Below are positions 23,248-34,716 of a stretch of DNA of 64,000 nt, in pieces (positions within the stretch are counted from its first letter, which is position 1; every line of letters begins with the position of its first letter). The position numbers and the translations under genes are program-made. The notes beneath the pieces were generated by a model. That model was not told where the DNA came from. It ran no database searches and saw only the letters and a list, made by a program, of their open reading frames with translations. Source of the DNA: Parietaria judaica (lineage: Eukaryota > Streptophyta > Magnoliopsida > Rosales > Urticaceae); contig OX940872.1 in the NCBI GenBank assembly GCA_954871525.1, positions 9,323,180 through 9,387,179 of the forward strand. Reading direction: 5' to 3'.

Positions 23248-26088
23248 TTGTTATTTTTTTTACCTTTTTTTTTTAATTTTTATTATATCATATCACTCTT
23301 ATATAATTTAGGTTTTTTTTTTTTAATTATTACTGGTCTCCCTTGAGTGTAAGGGAAGGAAAAAAAAATACATTATTCTTTACTTCGGAGAGAATGAGTT
23401 GAATTTCTAATTTTGTGTAAAGGAACAATTTTTAGAATTTGAGTCTTAATGTTTTGTGTATTTTTAGATTGTGGAAAAGGCGTAGTGCAGAATTTTCGGA
23501 GCTAGAAGATAGGGATTTTAAATATAAATATTAAATAATATTTTTGATTAATCAAAATATTAAATATCTATGAATTGTTTGTGATTCGAGACAGCTAAGA
23601 TTGAAAGGGACGGGTTTGGGTACAGCCGTGACACACGGTTGAGAGATGAGATGGGGACCACTGGATGGGGAGATCTTATTCTCAGCCGTTGGATTGGACG
23701 AAAACTGGTCGGAGTCAGACCTACACTGTGATCCAGCTGTCAAAATAACTAGTGACACGTCACTGTAGCGTAACTCGTCTTTGGTTTTTGTTGCCGACAC
23801 CGAGGGCGAGATCGTAATTTTGGCAGCGTGGGTTTCCGGGATGGGCCTATAATATACTAGGCTTCTTAGTGGGCCCACTTCTTGGTATTCTTCTGGATAA
23901 GGGACCCAGAACTTTGTAAGTTTGTGCAAATTGTATCTCGAATTTTAATTTCTAGCGTTAAGCTCCTCCATGCTTTTAAAACTAGCACGTTTCTAACTTT
24001 CTATTATGAGAAAAATTTGTTTGGAACACGTAGATTATCATCTCAGGGAGAAATAGGCCATTTTGTAAAAATTATAAGGAGCATTTGGTGCTAAAATTTA
24101 AAATTAAGATATCAAACTGTACCAATACGTAAAATTCAGGTCCGTTAGTGATAATTACTGTTATCCATTTATCTATGCTTTAGATAAATGGATAACAGTA
24201 ATGGATAATTACTGTTATTCATTTATCTATGTCTTACACGTTCCCTTGTCTTTTGCTTTAGAGTGTCTTATATGCGACGCCAATAATTAATAATTACATC
24301 AAATTAAATTCCAACCAACGGCAATTAACGACGCATCTTCGGAATTATTATTATTATTATTATTATTTTATATTTTTTGGTTTGATAAGTTCAGTGAATT
24401 AATAAATAAATTTATAAAATAAAGAAAATCCTTTGTTAGCCGTTTCCTCCACCGACAAAATAGGTGGGCCTTTTCTTGATTATGCTAAGTTATGGATGTC
24501 CTTTTAGGTTGACTAGTAATAATGGTGCACCAATTTCACTAATAAGCTTTGAGAGCTTTATTTATTACTTTATTTTGCATTAAATAAGGTAAAGTGACTA
24601 ACCCATTTTTATTTTGATTGGATTGAGACAGACGTGAGTAAAAAAAAAAAAAAAAAAGGTACAAAATTGACATGAGTGAGTGAGTATCAAAATAATAAGA
24701 GAGTTGTTTCTTCTTATTAAGAATGTGACATTATTTATGAAATTAATAATGACTGAATGAGTGGTTTATTTATATTCCATTTCCATGATCGGTGCATGAC
24801 ATGTGCATTGATCTTTTGTGGAAACTTCTTTTGGCACAGCTTGCAAATTTCTGAGTGGTTTTTAATTTATTTGAAGAGTGAGGTCAACTGGTTTTGGATC
24901 TTCTCAATGCGTAAGTGTTTATCGACTTCTTCTTCCTTGTCCACTGAATTCGAATTTATGTTAATGCGTAACTGCCCTTGCACAGTGACGTGCACTGTTA
25001 CCATTTTTAATTTTAAATGTGTGAGGATAATAATGAATAAATTATAAAGAATAAGAGCATATACTTTTGTAATATTAAGATATATGAAACCCTTTACGTG
25101 GCACAACAAGTAGTATTAAATTGAAACTTTATTTTTGCAACTAAGTGGTTGTTGTTGATTTGGTATTTTTATGATGCAAAAATAAAGCGTTTCTAATTTG
25201 TTTTTTGAGATATTTTGTTGCAAAAATACTTATAGGTTACAAAAAATATATTTACATTTTCAATTCTTTTTTATGACAATTTTTTAATAATGTAAAAAAT
25301 TGATATGAATAGCTTGTTTTCGTGAACTCTCTCCCGTAAAGTTCTACGTAATTATGTATGATTTGACTATATTTTCAGTTCCTATTGATAGCATTTTTAC
25401 CAATTTGATAACTTGATGACAAATACAAGGTTTACTCTTAGTGTTTTAGTTTTGCATCGATGAACATTGTCTGGATTTTTTTTTTCCCGAGAATTTAGTG
25501 TTCTTCGTCAACTATTTGAAGTTTTTGTGTGCTTGGTAAAAATAAAGGGACAAAAACACGACCAAGTGTTTACATGATACCTCATGGTATTTAATTATGT
25601 ATGTAAAACGTTTTTATATTATTGAGAATTTTTTGACTAACTTTTTTAGAATATAGGTGATATTTAAATAATAATAATAAAAAAAAAGATTTTTGCCGTA
25701 AATATCCTTTGCATTTTTTTCTTTCTAAGATTAAAAAATCAAGACCAGTTCAATGTGTCATCAGTTCAGTGATTCATATTTTTTTTAGTTTGTTTAAGAT
25801 ATTGAATTAAACTAAATAGTGTAAATAATGATTAGAAACATTAGCTTTTGCTATTCATGATTGATGTTAAGTGATGATTAAAGTCGTAATCATCTATATT
25901 AAGTTATTATCTCTAAATTTCTCGCTAGAAGAGTCTTCCATATTTTTTAGACACGTTACATTTTTCATTATTTTGCACGCTCCGACTTTTTTTTCTACCT
26001 GTAGGCCACTATGAGCTTGTCGTCGTTATCAGTGTCTCTATCAACGATAATCGTAATTATTATTATTATTATTATTATTATTAGTAAT
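23248..26088. other. Intergenic DNA with a hairpin and microsatellites
   Basis: No gene recognised. The region includes the 3' flank of the epimerase gene, a moderately GC-rich patch at 23590-23880 that I cannot assign, a perfect short hairpin at 24154-24202, a (TTA)n run at 24346-24366 and a second at about 26051-26083, into which the copia element inserted. Confidence 0.5.
24154..24202. repeat. Perfect 21-bp hairpin with a third partial copy
   Basis: The arm ATTACTGTTATCCATTTATCT (24154-24174) is followed by a 7-base loop and its exact complement (24182-24202). A further copy of the arm in the first orientation, with one change, follows near 24207-24229. It could be the core of a decayed foldback element or a small-RNA hairpin. 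It is too AT-rich and isolated to decide. Confidence 0.6.
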
Positions 26089-26218
26089 TGTGGAAGAATT
26101 TGGGAAAGTTATTTTTTCATTCATGAATTTGGGTATTTACATCACTAAAGCTAGAAACGATAATAGCGGTAAAAGTACTACATTGTACAAATTATCATAA
26201 ACTATACAATATTCTACA
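26089..26218 (-). repeat. 3' LTR of the copia element
   Basis: 130 bp, beginning TGTAGAATATTG and ending TTCCACA on the minus strand. It differs from the 5' LTR by a single T/C change. These are unusually short LTRs. Confidence 0.95.
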
Positions 26219-26227
26219 CTCCCCCTC
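26219..26227 (-). other. Polypurine tract
   Basis: GAGGGGGAG on the minus strand lies directly against the 3' LTR and overlaps the stop codon TGA of the polyprotein by two bases. It primes plus-strand DNA synthesis. Confidence 0.85.
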
Positions 26228-29200
26228 AAGCTTGGTTGTAAATGGTGGACAAACCAAGCTTGGAACTTAGTTCATCGAATGAATTTCGTGGAAGAGCTTT
26301 AGTGAGGATGTCCGCGATCTGAAGCTTGGATGGAATGTAACTCAAGTCGACGATGCCACCATTGACCTTTTCTGAAATAAAATGTCTATCGATTTCAATA
26401 TGTTTCGTTCGGTCGTGGTGAACAGGATTCCTGACAATTCTGATTGCGGACTGACTATCACTGAACATTTTGATAGCCCCAGATTGATCCGTCCTTAGCT
26501 CATTTAAGAGCCTCTTGATCCACATTCCCTCGCACATTCCTAATGCGAGAGCACGATACTCGGATTCGGCACTACTCCGGGAGACAACTGATTGTTTCTT
26601 GCTTCTCCAAGTAACAAGGTTTCCCCAAACATATGAGCAATACCCTGAGGTTGATCTTCGGTCGGTAGCTTCTCCAGCCCAACTAGCATCAGTGAAGATC
26701 TTGATCTCACGAGATTCAGACTTTCGAAATATTAAGCCATGACCGGGAGTAGACTTCAAGTACCTTAAAATTCGGTTTACGGCTTCCAAATGATCCTCGT
26801 TTGGGTTGTTCATGTGTTGACTGACAACACTGACAGAGTAGGCGATGTCCGGACGTGTGTGCGAGAGATAGATGAGTTTACCGACAAGTCTCTGATATCT
26901 CCCTTTGTCGACAGGAGCGCTTTCGGCGGAATGAGAGAACTTCTTGTTCGGATCCATCGGAGTGTCAACCGGCTTGCAACCAAGAAGACCGGTTTCTTGA
27001 AGTAAGTCAAGTACATACTTCCTTTGGGAAATAGCAATGCCTTCGTCTGATCTTGCTACTTCCATACCCAAGAAGTATCTCAAAGTTCCGAGATCTTTAA
27101 TCTCGAATTTGGTTGCGAGTACTTGCTTTAGTTTTGCGATTTCCTCCGAGTCATCACCGGTCATGATGATGTCGTCAACATACACAATGAGAATTGCAAT
27201 CTTTCCATTGTTGTTCCGTTTAACGAAGAGAGTATGATCGGCTTGACATTGGAGGTATCCGCTGGAAGTGATGGCCTTGGTGAATTTCTCAAACCAAGCA
27301 CGAGGAGACTGTTTTAAGCCGTACAACGACTTTTTCAGTTTGCAGACTAGGTGACGATTGGAGTCTTTTTCTAGTCCTGGAGGTATCTTCATGTAGACTT
27401 CTTCTTGAAGGTCGCCATTGAGGAATGCGTTCTTGACATCAAGCTGAAATAGTGGCCAATCCATATTTACGGCAAGAGAAAGAAGTACTCGTACCGTGTT
27501 TAGTTTCGCCACTGGAGCAAACGTCTCTTGAAAGTCGATTCCTTCAGTTTGGGTGAAACCCTTTGCGACAAGTCTAGCTTTGAATCTCTCGATACTCCCA
27601 TCGGACTTGTACTTGACAGTGAAGACCCATTTACACCCGACGGGGCGTTTCCCACGTGGTAATTCAGTAAGACTCCATGTGTCGTTGATATCCAATGCTC
27701 GCATTTCTTCTTCAACCGCACGTTTCCAAGCGGGAATCTGGAGTGCTTCATGAATAGAGCTAGGGACCTTGGAGTTGTCAAGGTTAGTGATAAAAGCCCT
27801 ATATGATGGATTCAACTTGTTGTAGGCAACATATCGTTCAATAGGATATTCAGTGTTCCCACGAACAGGTTTCTTACGAATGCCTTTCCGGAGAGCGATA
27901 GGGAGATCTGAATCATCAATCACAGGTTCCAAAGTTTCTGTACCTGATGGATTAGTCGAGGTAGAGGGTGTCGGATCCGGATCTTGGTCAATTTGATGAT
28001 GCGTGGAGCCCTCTACATGTTCAAGAGATCGAGATGAGCTAGAAGGTGAGTTTTCGACTCCCGAAAGTGGGATGGAAGTCAAAGGAATTTCGGACATTGG
28101 ACTCGGAATGTCGACAACCGAAAATGGAGTGGACGTTGAAGGAATGTCAAATGGTTCAGAAGATGATGGGATTTTGGGTTGGACGTCTTGATTGACTGCC
28201 CAAATTTGAGATTCCCATGAGTTCTCCCCCTGAATGTCGGATTTGGGGAAGAAAGATTGATCTTCGAAGAAGGTGACATCCATTGTGTTATAGACCGTGC
28301 GGGTAGTAGGACAATAACACTTGTACCCTTTTTGATTCGGTGAATAACCCAAGAAAATACACTTGATGGATCGAGGATCAAGCTTCGATCGATTTTGTTT
28401 GTGGACATGGACAAAGGCGGAACACCCGAAGACCTTCTTTGGTAGGTCGGAAGAGAATGACAATAGATGTGGGTGAATTTGAGTGAGGACTTGACGAGGA
28501 GATTGGAATTTTAAGATTCGACTTGGCATGCGATTAATGAGGTATGTGGCCGTGAGAACTGCATCACCCCAAAAATGTTTAGGAACAGAATTAGCAAGCA
28601 TAATGGACCGAACAACTTCAAGAATGTGTCGATTTTTTCGCTCGGCAATACCATTTTGTTGTGGGGTGTCAACACACGAGCTTATATGAACTATCCCTTT
28701 TTCGGATAAATATGGCTTAAGAGTTTGGTTGAAGTAATCTCGTGCATTGTCAGTGTGAAGAACTTGAATACTGCTATGGAACTGAGACTCAATCATCGAG
28801 TAAAAATCTTGAAATATAGAAGCAGTTTCAGATTTTTCTTTCATGAGAAATGTCCACGTCATTCGAGTATGGTCATCAATGAATGTGATGAACCATCGAG
28901 CCCCACTTATATTACTTACCCTTGAGGGTCCCCAAATGTCACTGTGAATAACTGAGAATGGTTTAGATGATTTATAGTCGATGTCACGGAAGGAGGTTCG
29001 AGTATGTTTTGCAAACTGACAAATTTCACATTGATAGGATGAGGGCTTTGAGTTAGTGAATAAGTGCGGGAACAATTTTGCAAGATATTGGAAATTTGGA
29101 TGACCAAGACGATAATGCCATAACATGACATTTTGGTCGATAGGAAGAGAGGCAGAATGTGTGTTTAGACGAGACACAAGATTTTGAGTTGAGATTTGAG

Positions 29201-29993
29201 TTTTATTACCATGAGAACTTGTGTCGTGAAACAAGTAGAGTCCATCATGCATCTCGCCTCGACCAATTTCCCTCTCAGAACCCAATACCTGAAAATCACA
29301 AAAATCGGCAAAGAAACGGGCCATGCAATTAGCATCACGAGTGAGTTTACTAACCGACAAAAGGTTGCAAGTGATCTTCGGAACAAATAGTACAGACTGA
29401 AGAACGATGTCCTCTGAAATTCGAACTGATCCGATTCCTTCAACCGGAATAAATGTCCCGTCAGCAGTCCTAACGGAGGAGTAATTTGTATTTAGCCCGA
29501 ATGTGATAAAATAACTTCGATCTCCTGTCATGTGGTCTGTTGCACCTGAATCAATGACCCATGATTTCGCTCGTCGGGTTTGAACAAGATGATCGGACGT
29601 CAAGCTAGTATGAGCATGAGTATTGGTAGGCTTATCGACGCTTGGATTGGAAACAGGCTTAGACTTTGATCGGGCATCGACCATTTTCACGAGATCTTTA
29701 AACTCATTTACAAGTCGATTGAAGTCGTCAACATTAGGATGAGAGCCCGTTGTAGACTTTGATAAATTCATGCAATTTGTTGGTTTGCCGTGTAATTTCC
29801 AACATTGGGGTCTCCAATGACCATGAGCATTGCAATAATCACACCAAGGTCGTCCTCGACGTTGTGTCGAAGAGAAGTGAGAGAGAGTAGCGGATTCGGC
29901 CTGAGAAGACATAACGCAAGAGCTGGTCGTGGGAACAATCAAGAAAAAATAAATTTTCTGGTTGTTGGAACACAATTTTTCACGCAGGGACAC
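26226..29993 (-). CDS. Ty1/copia Pol polyprotein with only the tail of Gag
   Basis: One open frame of 1255 codons with no stop or frameshift. In order: a zinc knuckle (CDYCNAHGHWRPQC, about residues 53-66); aspartic protease active site (WVIDSGATDHMTG, about 145-157); the integrase zinc region (WHYRLGHPN..CEICQFAKH) followed by its catalytic core (HSDIWGP, HTDNA, PQQNGIAERKNR); the linker SSRS and DPDPTPSTS; reverse transcriptase (FQLDVKNAFLNGDL, YVDDIIMTG); and RNase H (TDASWAG, SRSSAESEY). The frame makes cDNA and integrates it. What is odd is the start: the zinc knuckle comes within about 55 codons of the first methionine, so the capsid half of Gag, normally some 200-250 residues before it, is absent. 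An internal start at MSSQAESATLSH is also possible. Confidence 0.92.
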   Translation of the reverse strand: MSLREKLCSNNQKIYFFLIVPTTSSCVMSSQAESATLSHFSSTQRRGRPWCDYCNAHGHWRPQCWKLHGKPTNCMNLSKSTTGSHPNVDDFNRLVNEFKDLVKMVDARSKSKPVSNPSVDKPTNTHAHTSLTSDHLVQTRRAKSWVIDSGATDHMTGDRSYFITFGLNTNYSSVRTADGTFIPVEGIGSVRISEDIVLQSVLFVPKITCNLLSVSKLTRDANCMARFFADFCDFQVLGSEREIGRGEMHDGLYLFHDTSSHGNKTQISTQNLVSRLNTHSASLPIDQNVMLWHYRLGHPNFQYLAKLFPHLFTNSKPSSYQCEICQFAKHTRTSFRDIDYKSSKPFSVIHSDIWGPSRVSNISGARWFITFIDDHTRMTWTFLMKEKSETASIFQDFYSMIESQFHSSIQVLHTDNARDYFNQTLKPYLSEKGIVHISSCVDTPQQNGIAERKNRHILEVVRSIMLANSVPKHFWGDAVLTATYLINRMPSRILKFQSPRQVLTQIHPHLLSFSSDLPKKVFGCSAFVHVHKQNRSKLDPRSIKCIFLGYSPNQKGYKCYCPTTRTVYNTMDVTFFEDQSFFPKSDIQGENSWESQIWAVNQDVQPKIPSSSEPFDIPSTSTPFSVVDIPSPMSEIPLTSIPLSGVENSPSSSSRSLEHVEGSTHHQIDQDPDPTPSTSTNPSGTETLEPVIDDSDLPIALRKGIRKKPVRGNTEYPIERYVAYNKLNPSYRAFITNLDNSKVPSSIHEALQIPAWKRAVEEEMRALDINDTWSLTELPRGKRPVGCKWVFTVKYKSDGSIERFKARLVAKGFTQTEGIDFQETFAPVAKLNTVRVLLSLAVNMDWPLFQLDVKNAFLNGDLQEEVYMKIPPGLEKDSNRHLVCKLKKSLYGLKQSPRAWFEKFTKAITSSGYLQCQADHTLFVKRNNNGKIAILIVYVDDIIMTGDDSEEIAKLKQVLATKFEIKDLGTLRYFLGMEVARSDEGIAISQRKYVLDLLQETGLLGCKPVDTPMDPNKKFSHSAESAPVDKGRYQRLVGKLIYLSHTRPDIAYSVSVVSQHMNNPNEDHLEAVNRILRYLKSTPGHGLIFRKSESREIKIFTDASWAGEATDRRSTSGYCSYVWGNLVTWRSKKQSVVSRSSAESEYRALALGMCEGMWIKRLLNELRTDQSGAIKMFSDSQSAIRIVRNPVHHDRTKHIEIDRHFISEKVNGGIVDLSYIPSKLQIADILTKALPRNSFDELSSKLGLSTIYNQA

Positions 29994-30993
29994 AGAGAAA
30001 AAGTTTCAAAAATTCTGTGTGTTGGAACGGCAGAGTGTATGTTGGAACACACAGAAAAGAGACCAAAACAAGAACCTGATCCCTTCTCCTTTTTCGCGTG
30101 GGGCCCACCACAAAAGGGAAATTCCCAATTCACCCTTTTGGGATATTCGCTCGCTGATGGAGCTCGGGAAGAAAGGGGCTTCACAGAGGGGACTACCCTG
30201 AGGTTCGCCGGAGCTCGGCGCCAGAGATAAGCGGTCGCCGGAGGAGCTCGGAGATGAGCTTCGATGCTCGTCGAAGGTGGAACTTCGCAGATCTGAGAGA
30301 CTCGCAGGAGAAGGAGAACACTGTGTCGCTAAGGAGGTGCGAAAGCTCTGGTTGAACAGAAAGCTTCGCTGGAATGTGCGACTGAGGGTTGCTCGGAGAA
30401 CCTCGCGTGCGGAGAGTCGGATCCGGACCTGGAAGAGATCACTGGTGCAGCGGAGAGTGACGAAGTTCGTGAATGGGTCTGAGATTTCAGACTTGAGAAC
30501 TTCGTGTGTGCGCGATGAAACACGAAGATGAGCGGAGACGGAAGAACTCTCAGAGACTTCGTTGCCGGAGAATGAGATTCGCCTGGAGAGCAGAGAGGCC
30601 AGATCTGAGTCGTCTGGTGAGAAGCTCGTCGGCTGGAAATGAGATTGGAGCTGAGATTTGACTCAGTCAATTTGTCAAACAGATGGCGTGCGACTGAGAA
30701 GACGAACACGAGACTGCAGATTTGCGATGATGTTCGCCTGAGGGAAGTTGCACACTTGCCGGAGGAGGTCGCCGGAGATGGACGTCCGACAGAGGAGAGG
30801 CGGTGGCTGAGATGGCAAGAAGAGATTTGCCAGAGAAGCGTGACGCGATGAAAACGCAGCGGAGAGGAATGCGTCACCGAGAAGAGAGGCGGAATAGAGA
30901 CACCGTCGAGAAAGATGTTGCCGGAGAGATGCTCGTCGGAACGACGATCGGAGAGACAACCGGAGATGGAAGGACAGTGGAACTTTCTCTATG
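29994..30993 (-). other. Copia leader: 1 kb GC-rich segment in the place of capsid
   Basis: Between the primer site and the polyprotein lies about 1 kb of sequence distinctly richer in GC than the rest of the element. It is full of CGCCGGAG, GGAGATG and GAGCTCGG type motifs. I find no copia Gag capsid motif on the minus strand in any frame; the longest frame (30877-30329) is serine-rich and low in information. It may be an untranslated leader, captured host sequence, or a decayed gag. Confidence 0.6.
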
Positions 30994-31005
30994 GCTCTGA
31001 TACCA
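30994..31005 (-). other. Primer binding site for initiator methionine tRNA
   Basis: TGGTATCAGAGC on the minus strand, directly adjoining the end of the 5' LTR. This is the classic copia primer site complementary to tRNA-iMet. Confidence 0.95.
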
Positions 31006-31135
31006 TGTGGAAGAATTTGGGAAAGTTATTTTCTCATTCATGAATTTGGGTATTTACATCACTAAAGCTAGAAACGATAATAGCGGTAAAAGTACTACAT
31101 TGTACAAATTATCATAAACTATACAATATTCTACA
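31006..31135 (-). repeat. 5' LTR of the copia element
   Basis: 130 bp, identical to the 3' LTR except for one base (C at 31034 against T in the other copy, approximate position). It is flanked on the right by the target duplication GTAAT. Confidence 0.95.
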
Positions 31136-31140
31136 GTAAT

Positions 31141-34027
31141 ATTTAGAGCAATTATTATACGAATATTCCATGTAAATTGCAGGACATTACTTTGGCTGAA
31201 TACTCAAGCGACAAAACATGTCTTATAAGTTATGACAACAATTATTAGCACCAGCAACTATTAGTAAATTAGTGTGCAAATGTTTAAAACATAAGAATAA
31301 TATAAGTCATTAGTAATTTTCTGCTTTATATTTGTTGATTTTAAATTATATTTTAGAGGAGGATATTTATGTAGAGTACTAGTCTTAAAATTAGATTTAA
31401 GTCTTTTTTTTTATTTCAATTCTTTTCTGAACTTGTTAACAAAATTGCGAAGTCACATTATATGAGAATAATTGAAAGGTGATAGAAACTATTATTTATT
31501 TACGTCATAGATTAGAGTCTCAAGACCTTTAAAGTATAATATTTTAGATCATTATCATCAAATTCATATAATCAAAGTGATATTTCATACCATTTTTAGA
31601 TTGATAATCCAAGCTCAAACACTTTCAAGAACGTTCAAATATTTAATTTCCAATATATTCAAATTTTGAGGAAACTCCTGATTAATTTTATATACCTGAT
31701 CAATTAGTTATTTTATTATTTCCCATCAAACACTTTCACGTGATCTAAAACTAGGAGTTTCCTCGGGCCGGCCCGAGAATGTCACAACTTTGGCCGTGCC
31801 AAGAGTTTCGAAGCCACAGTCGCAGCTAGACCGGGCGTAGCAGGAACCGGCTGCTGATCAGTTGGCCTTCTCCATCTTAAATCAACTTTGATATATTTCT
31901 TTTCATTACAATCGTCTTCAATTCAGTATAGTTATTTTTTTTTAATTATTATTTAAAGGAAATTAGAACATGCTCGGTAGGATTGTTTGGTGTTTTGCCA
32001 AACCATAACAGAAAGAAAACAAAACAATATTACATTATATAATAATATATTATATATAAATGTCACGTAATGCAGTCTATGGCCTGCATGTGCTATATGA
32101 ACCCTAACCAAGCATACAATAATAAATACAAAAAATATTAATTGGAACAAACTATTATAGCTTGTTAAATAAATCCACATGTTCATGCTTATCTTTCGGT
32201 CTTAATAATTTACTTGCTTAAAAGTCCAGGCCAATCAAGCATGTAATTGACCTTTAATATTATAACACCATTTTCATAGTCATATAAGTATATCGAATCA
32301 TAATTAATACGCATATATCATATGATAAAAATTTGTTTAAAAATAATTTTGCAATATTGCACATGCATGTGATGTTGCTTCATTTGTAAAATTATATCTA
32401 TGCTTTAGTGCTGACAGCAATTATTGGTTTAGAAAGTCGAACATATTAAAGAAATATAGGAAGGTTCAAGAAATTTAATTTTACTTTTAATCTAACGATT
32501 TTTTTGGGCTAACCATACACATAACTTTTACTATAGATAGAGGTGAAATATAATATATTTTGAACCATTTGATTTTTCTAAAACTTTGATATTGATATAA
32601 TAGTAGAGAGATTTACGGTATAAATATTGATTTTGTACCGAATTTCGTAACATATTTTCAATCTCTTTTATTAATGATATTAATAGTTGAAACGATATAA
32701 AAAAGTGTCGAGAACTCGAGATATATGTCCGTCCATATCGAATATTTAGCATTCAAGAGAATCGACACTCAGTCGTTTCTAACCGAATACAATTATTGAA
32801 TTACTGATGTTTTTAGAGTTTAGCTGTATACGTAAATGTGTCTCGTTTAGTGATATTACTTTTTAACTTTTGAGTACTATTTTGCTAATTCATATTTGAA
32901 AATTTATCGATGCATTTAATTAATACAAACTTATATATGTATACCGTAAATATTCATAAAATAAAATATCATAAATGTGTATAATCTTAAGCAATGCTAC
33001 GTTTTTATGCAAGAACAAGAAGAATCTAAATGAAATGATCTAGTATGATTTATTACAGGTCCTCAAAATTGTATATATGAGCTGTCCATGTACTAGGACA
33101 ACTATTCATCCCACTAATAATTGTAAATTCTCTTTCTTGAAGAAAAAATAAAATAAAAATAAATAGAAATTAACTTTACAGATCATAACTTCGTTTGGAT
33201 GTCAATTAGGATTCTCTATGTAAAATTCGTTGCTTTGCAGAGGGACAATAAGCTGATTAGGAATTGCTTTGTCAAAGAGAAGGCATGAAACGTGTTTGAC
33301 AATCTGTTTGGGATGAGAAGAAAAAACAAATGATAGTTATCAAAATTCAAAACTAAATGCCACGAGTTTCATGTTTTTCTTTTTCTTTTTTCTTTTCTTT
33401 TCTGGCTAAAAAGAAGAAAAAAAAAGTAATTTAATATTACTTTAAAATTTCTTTGAATATTTGGCCTTAGCTCGTTTGTTTTATCATGCCATTGATAAAA
33501 GAATACTTGCGGTTATAGTTTAACAAATATTATCTCGATACGAAAAAAATTAGACCTCGACAACTGGTTTGCGGTTTTTTGACACGAAAAAAATAAATAA
33601 ATCATCTAGTACAAATTAAATGTGGACTCCCTTGTTCTAATAATATGCTGCTAAATGTCTAATTGATATATCCGACTAGACATTAAACATTTAAACTAGC
33701 TGAGAAATTTAGGAGGAAAAGAAAAGTCATTTTGACGACAGAAAAATTAAATTACAAACTTGTTGTCGTTTTATACTTGGGCTTGAAAAAGATGTGCGCA
33801 AGCTCTAACATTCAAGCTGTAAATATGTCGTTTTTGCAAGATATGAAGAGAAAACCTTTCACTAAAACGACACAATTTGAGCTTGATATAGATTTGTAGT
33901 GATGGGCTAGAGACTGCACACAGTAAGCAAAAACGGGATATATGTAGCGTGAAAAACTTTATATTCCGAGATAAACATTTTTAGTTTATCGTTTTTTGGT
34001 TATAAACATTTTGAATCCATTCGATAG
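31141..34027. other. AT-rich intergenic DNA with one GC-rich patch
   Basis: No gene recognised. A patch at 31762-31867 is much richer in GC and starts with the perfect 16-bp palindrome CTCGGGCCGGCCCGAG. Neither strand of it gives a protein I recognise. The rest is low-complexity AT-rich sequence. Confidence 0.45.
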
Positions 34028-34711
34028 TGTTGGGGATTTCACCCAGCAACCCGATAATCAATATCGATGAACACGAACAACGAACAGTAATGCTGAACAA
34101 CACGATAGAATTGGACTGCAAAGACGAACACTTTATTGATCTTGATGATGTTTGAATTACACAACCGGTTACAAAAGACTCGATCTTTTGCCCAAGATGA
34201 TCTTCCCGTTGAATTCAAACTTACAGCTCCTTCAACAGCAATCTCCGATGACCCCACCGTACGCTGCCCGATGACGGAGTGATCTCCGTCTTGCAGCACC
34301 CTTCACGATGATCGGAGATGACCCAGACCCAGAGAATGCCGGTGAACAGAACCCCGGTGCGAACGATCCCCTTTGACGCCGCGAAGAAGCTCCGACAGAT
34401 CCTCAGAGTGTGCGCCTCTGTCTGTCGTTCCCGAGCCTTCCTTCTCCGTACTCCGTCGTCACCTTTGTCGCCGTATCCACAGTCTGACTCACCGGAGAAG
34501 TTCTGTCTCTTAAGAACTCTCTCTTCTTGATTCTCTCTATTTTCTGTTATGGTCTGGTGTGTCGTTGACAGCTCTACGAGCTTGCTTATATAGCCGTTGG
34601 TTTATCTTTTACCGTCCCCGGATGGTGACTGAATGTCATCACCCGATAGGCTTTTTATCTTTAAGTGACTGTGACACACGTGTATCATGTGTCAACGATG
34701 GGTGATCAACA
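34028..34711 (-). mobile_element. Solo LTR (684 bp) with GATAG target duplication
   Basis: It starts TGTTGGGGATTTCACC and ends GGGTGATCAACA, with TGTTG/CAACA inverted ends. It is flanked by exact 5-bp duplications GATAG (34023-34027 and 34712-34716). A TATATAAG box read on the minus strand (34592-34585) suggests minus orientation. There are no internal genes. The parent superfamily cannot be told from the LTR alone. Confidence 0.87.
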
Positions 34712-34716
34712 GATAG

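Larger units (their letters stand above)
26089..31135 (-). mobile_element. Young Ty1/copia retrotransposon (5047 bp) with intact pol
   Basis: Two 130-bp LTRs (26089-26218 and 31006-31135) differ at one position. Both ends are flanked by the exact 5-bp duplication GTAAT (26084-26088 and 31136-31140). On the minus strand the order is 5' LTR, tRNA-iMet primer site, a leader of about 1 kb without a credible gene, one open frame of 1255 codons, polypurine tract and 3' LTR. The gene order integrase before reverse transcriptase makes it Ty1/copia. The insertion lies in a (TTA)n microsatellite. The nearly identical LTRs and the open frame point to recent insertion. Confidence 0.95.

Noticed and set aside
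23552..23929. A 125-codon minus-strand frame downstream of the epimerase gene
   Set aside because: No recognisable domain or splice-supported context was found, and the composition gives no coding signal I can see.
30277..30877. Frames in the copia leader (84 codons plus strand, 182 codons minus strand) as a replacement gag
   Set aside because: The compositions are arginine- or serine-rich without capsid motifs. They reflect repeated GGAG and CGCCGG motifs.
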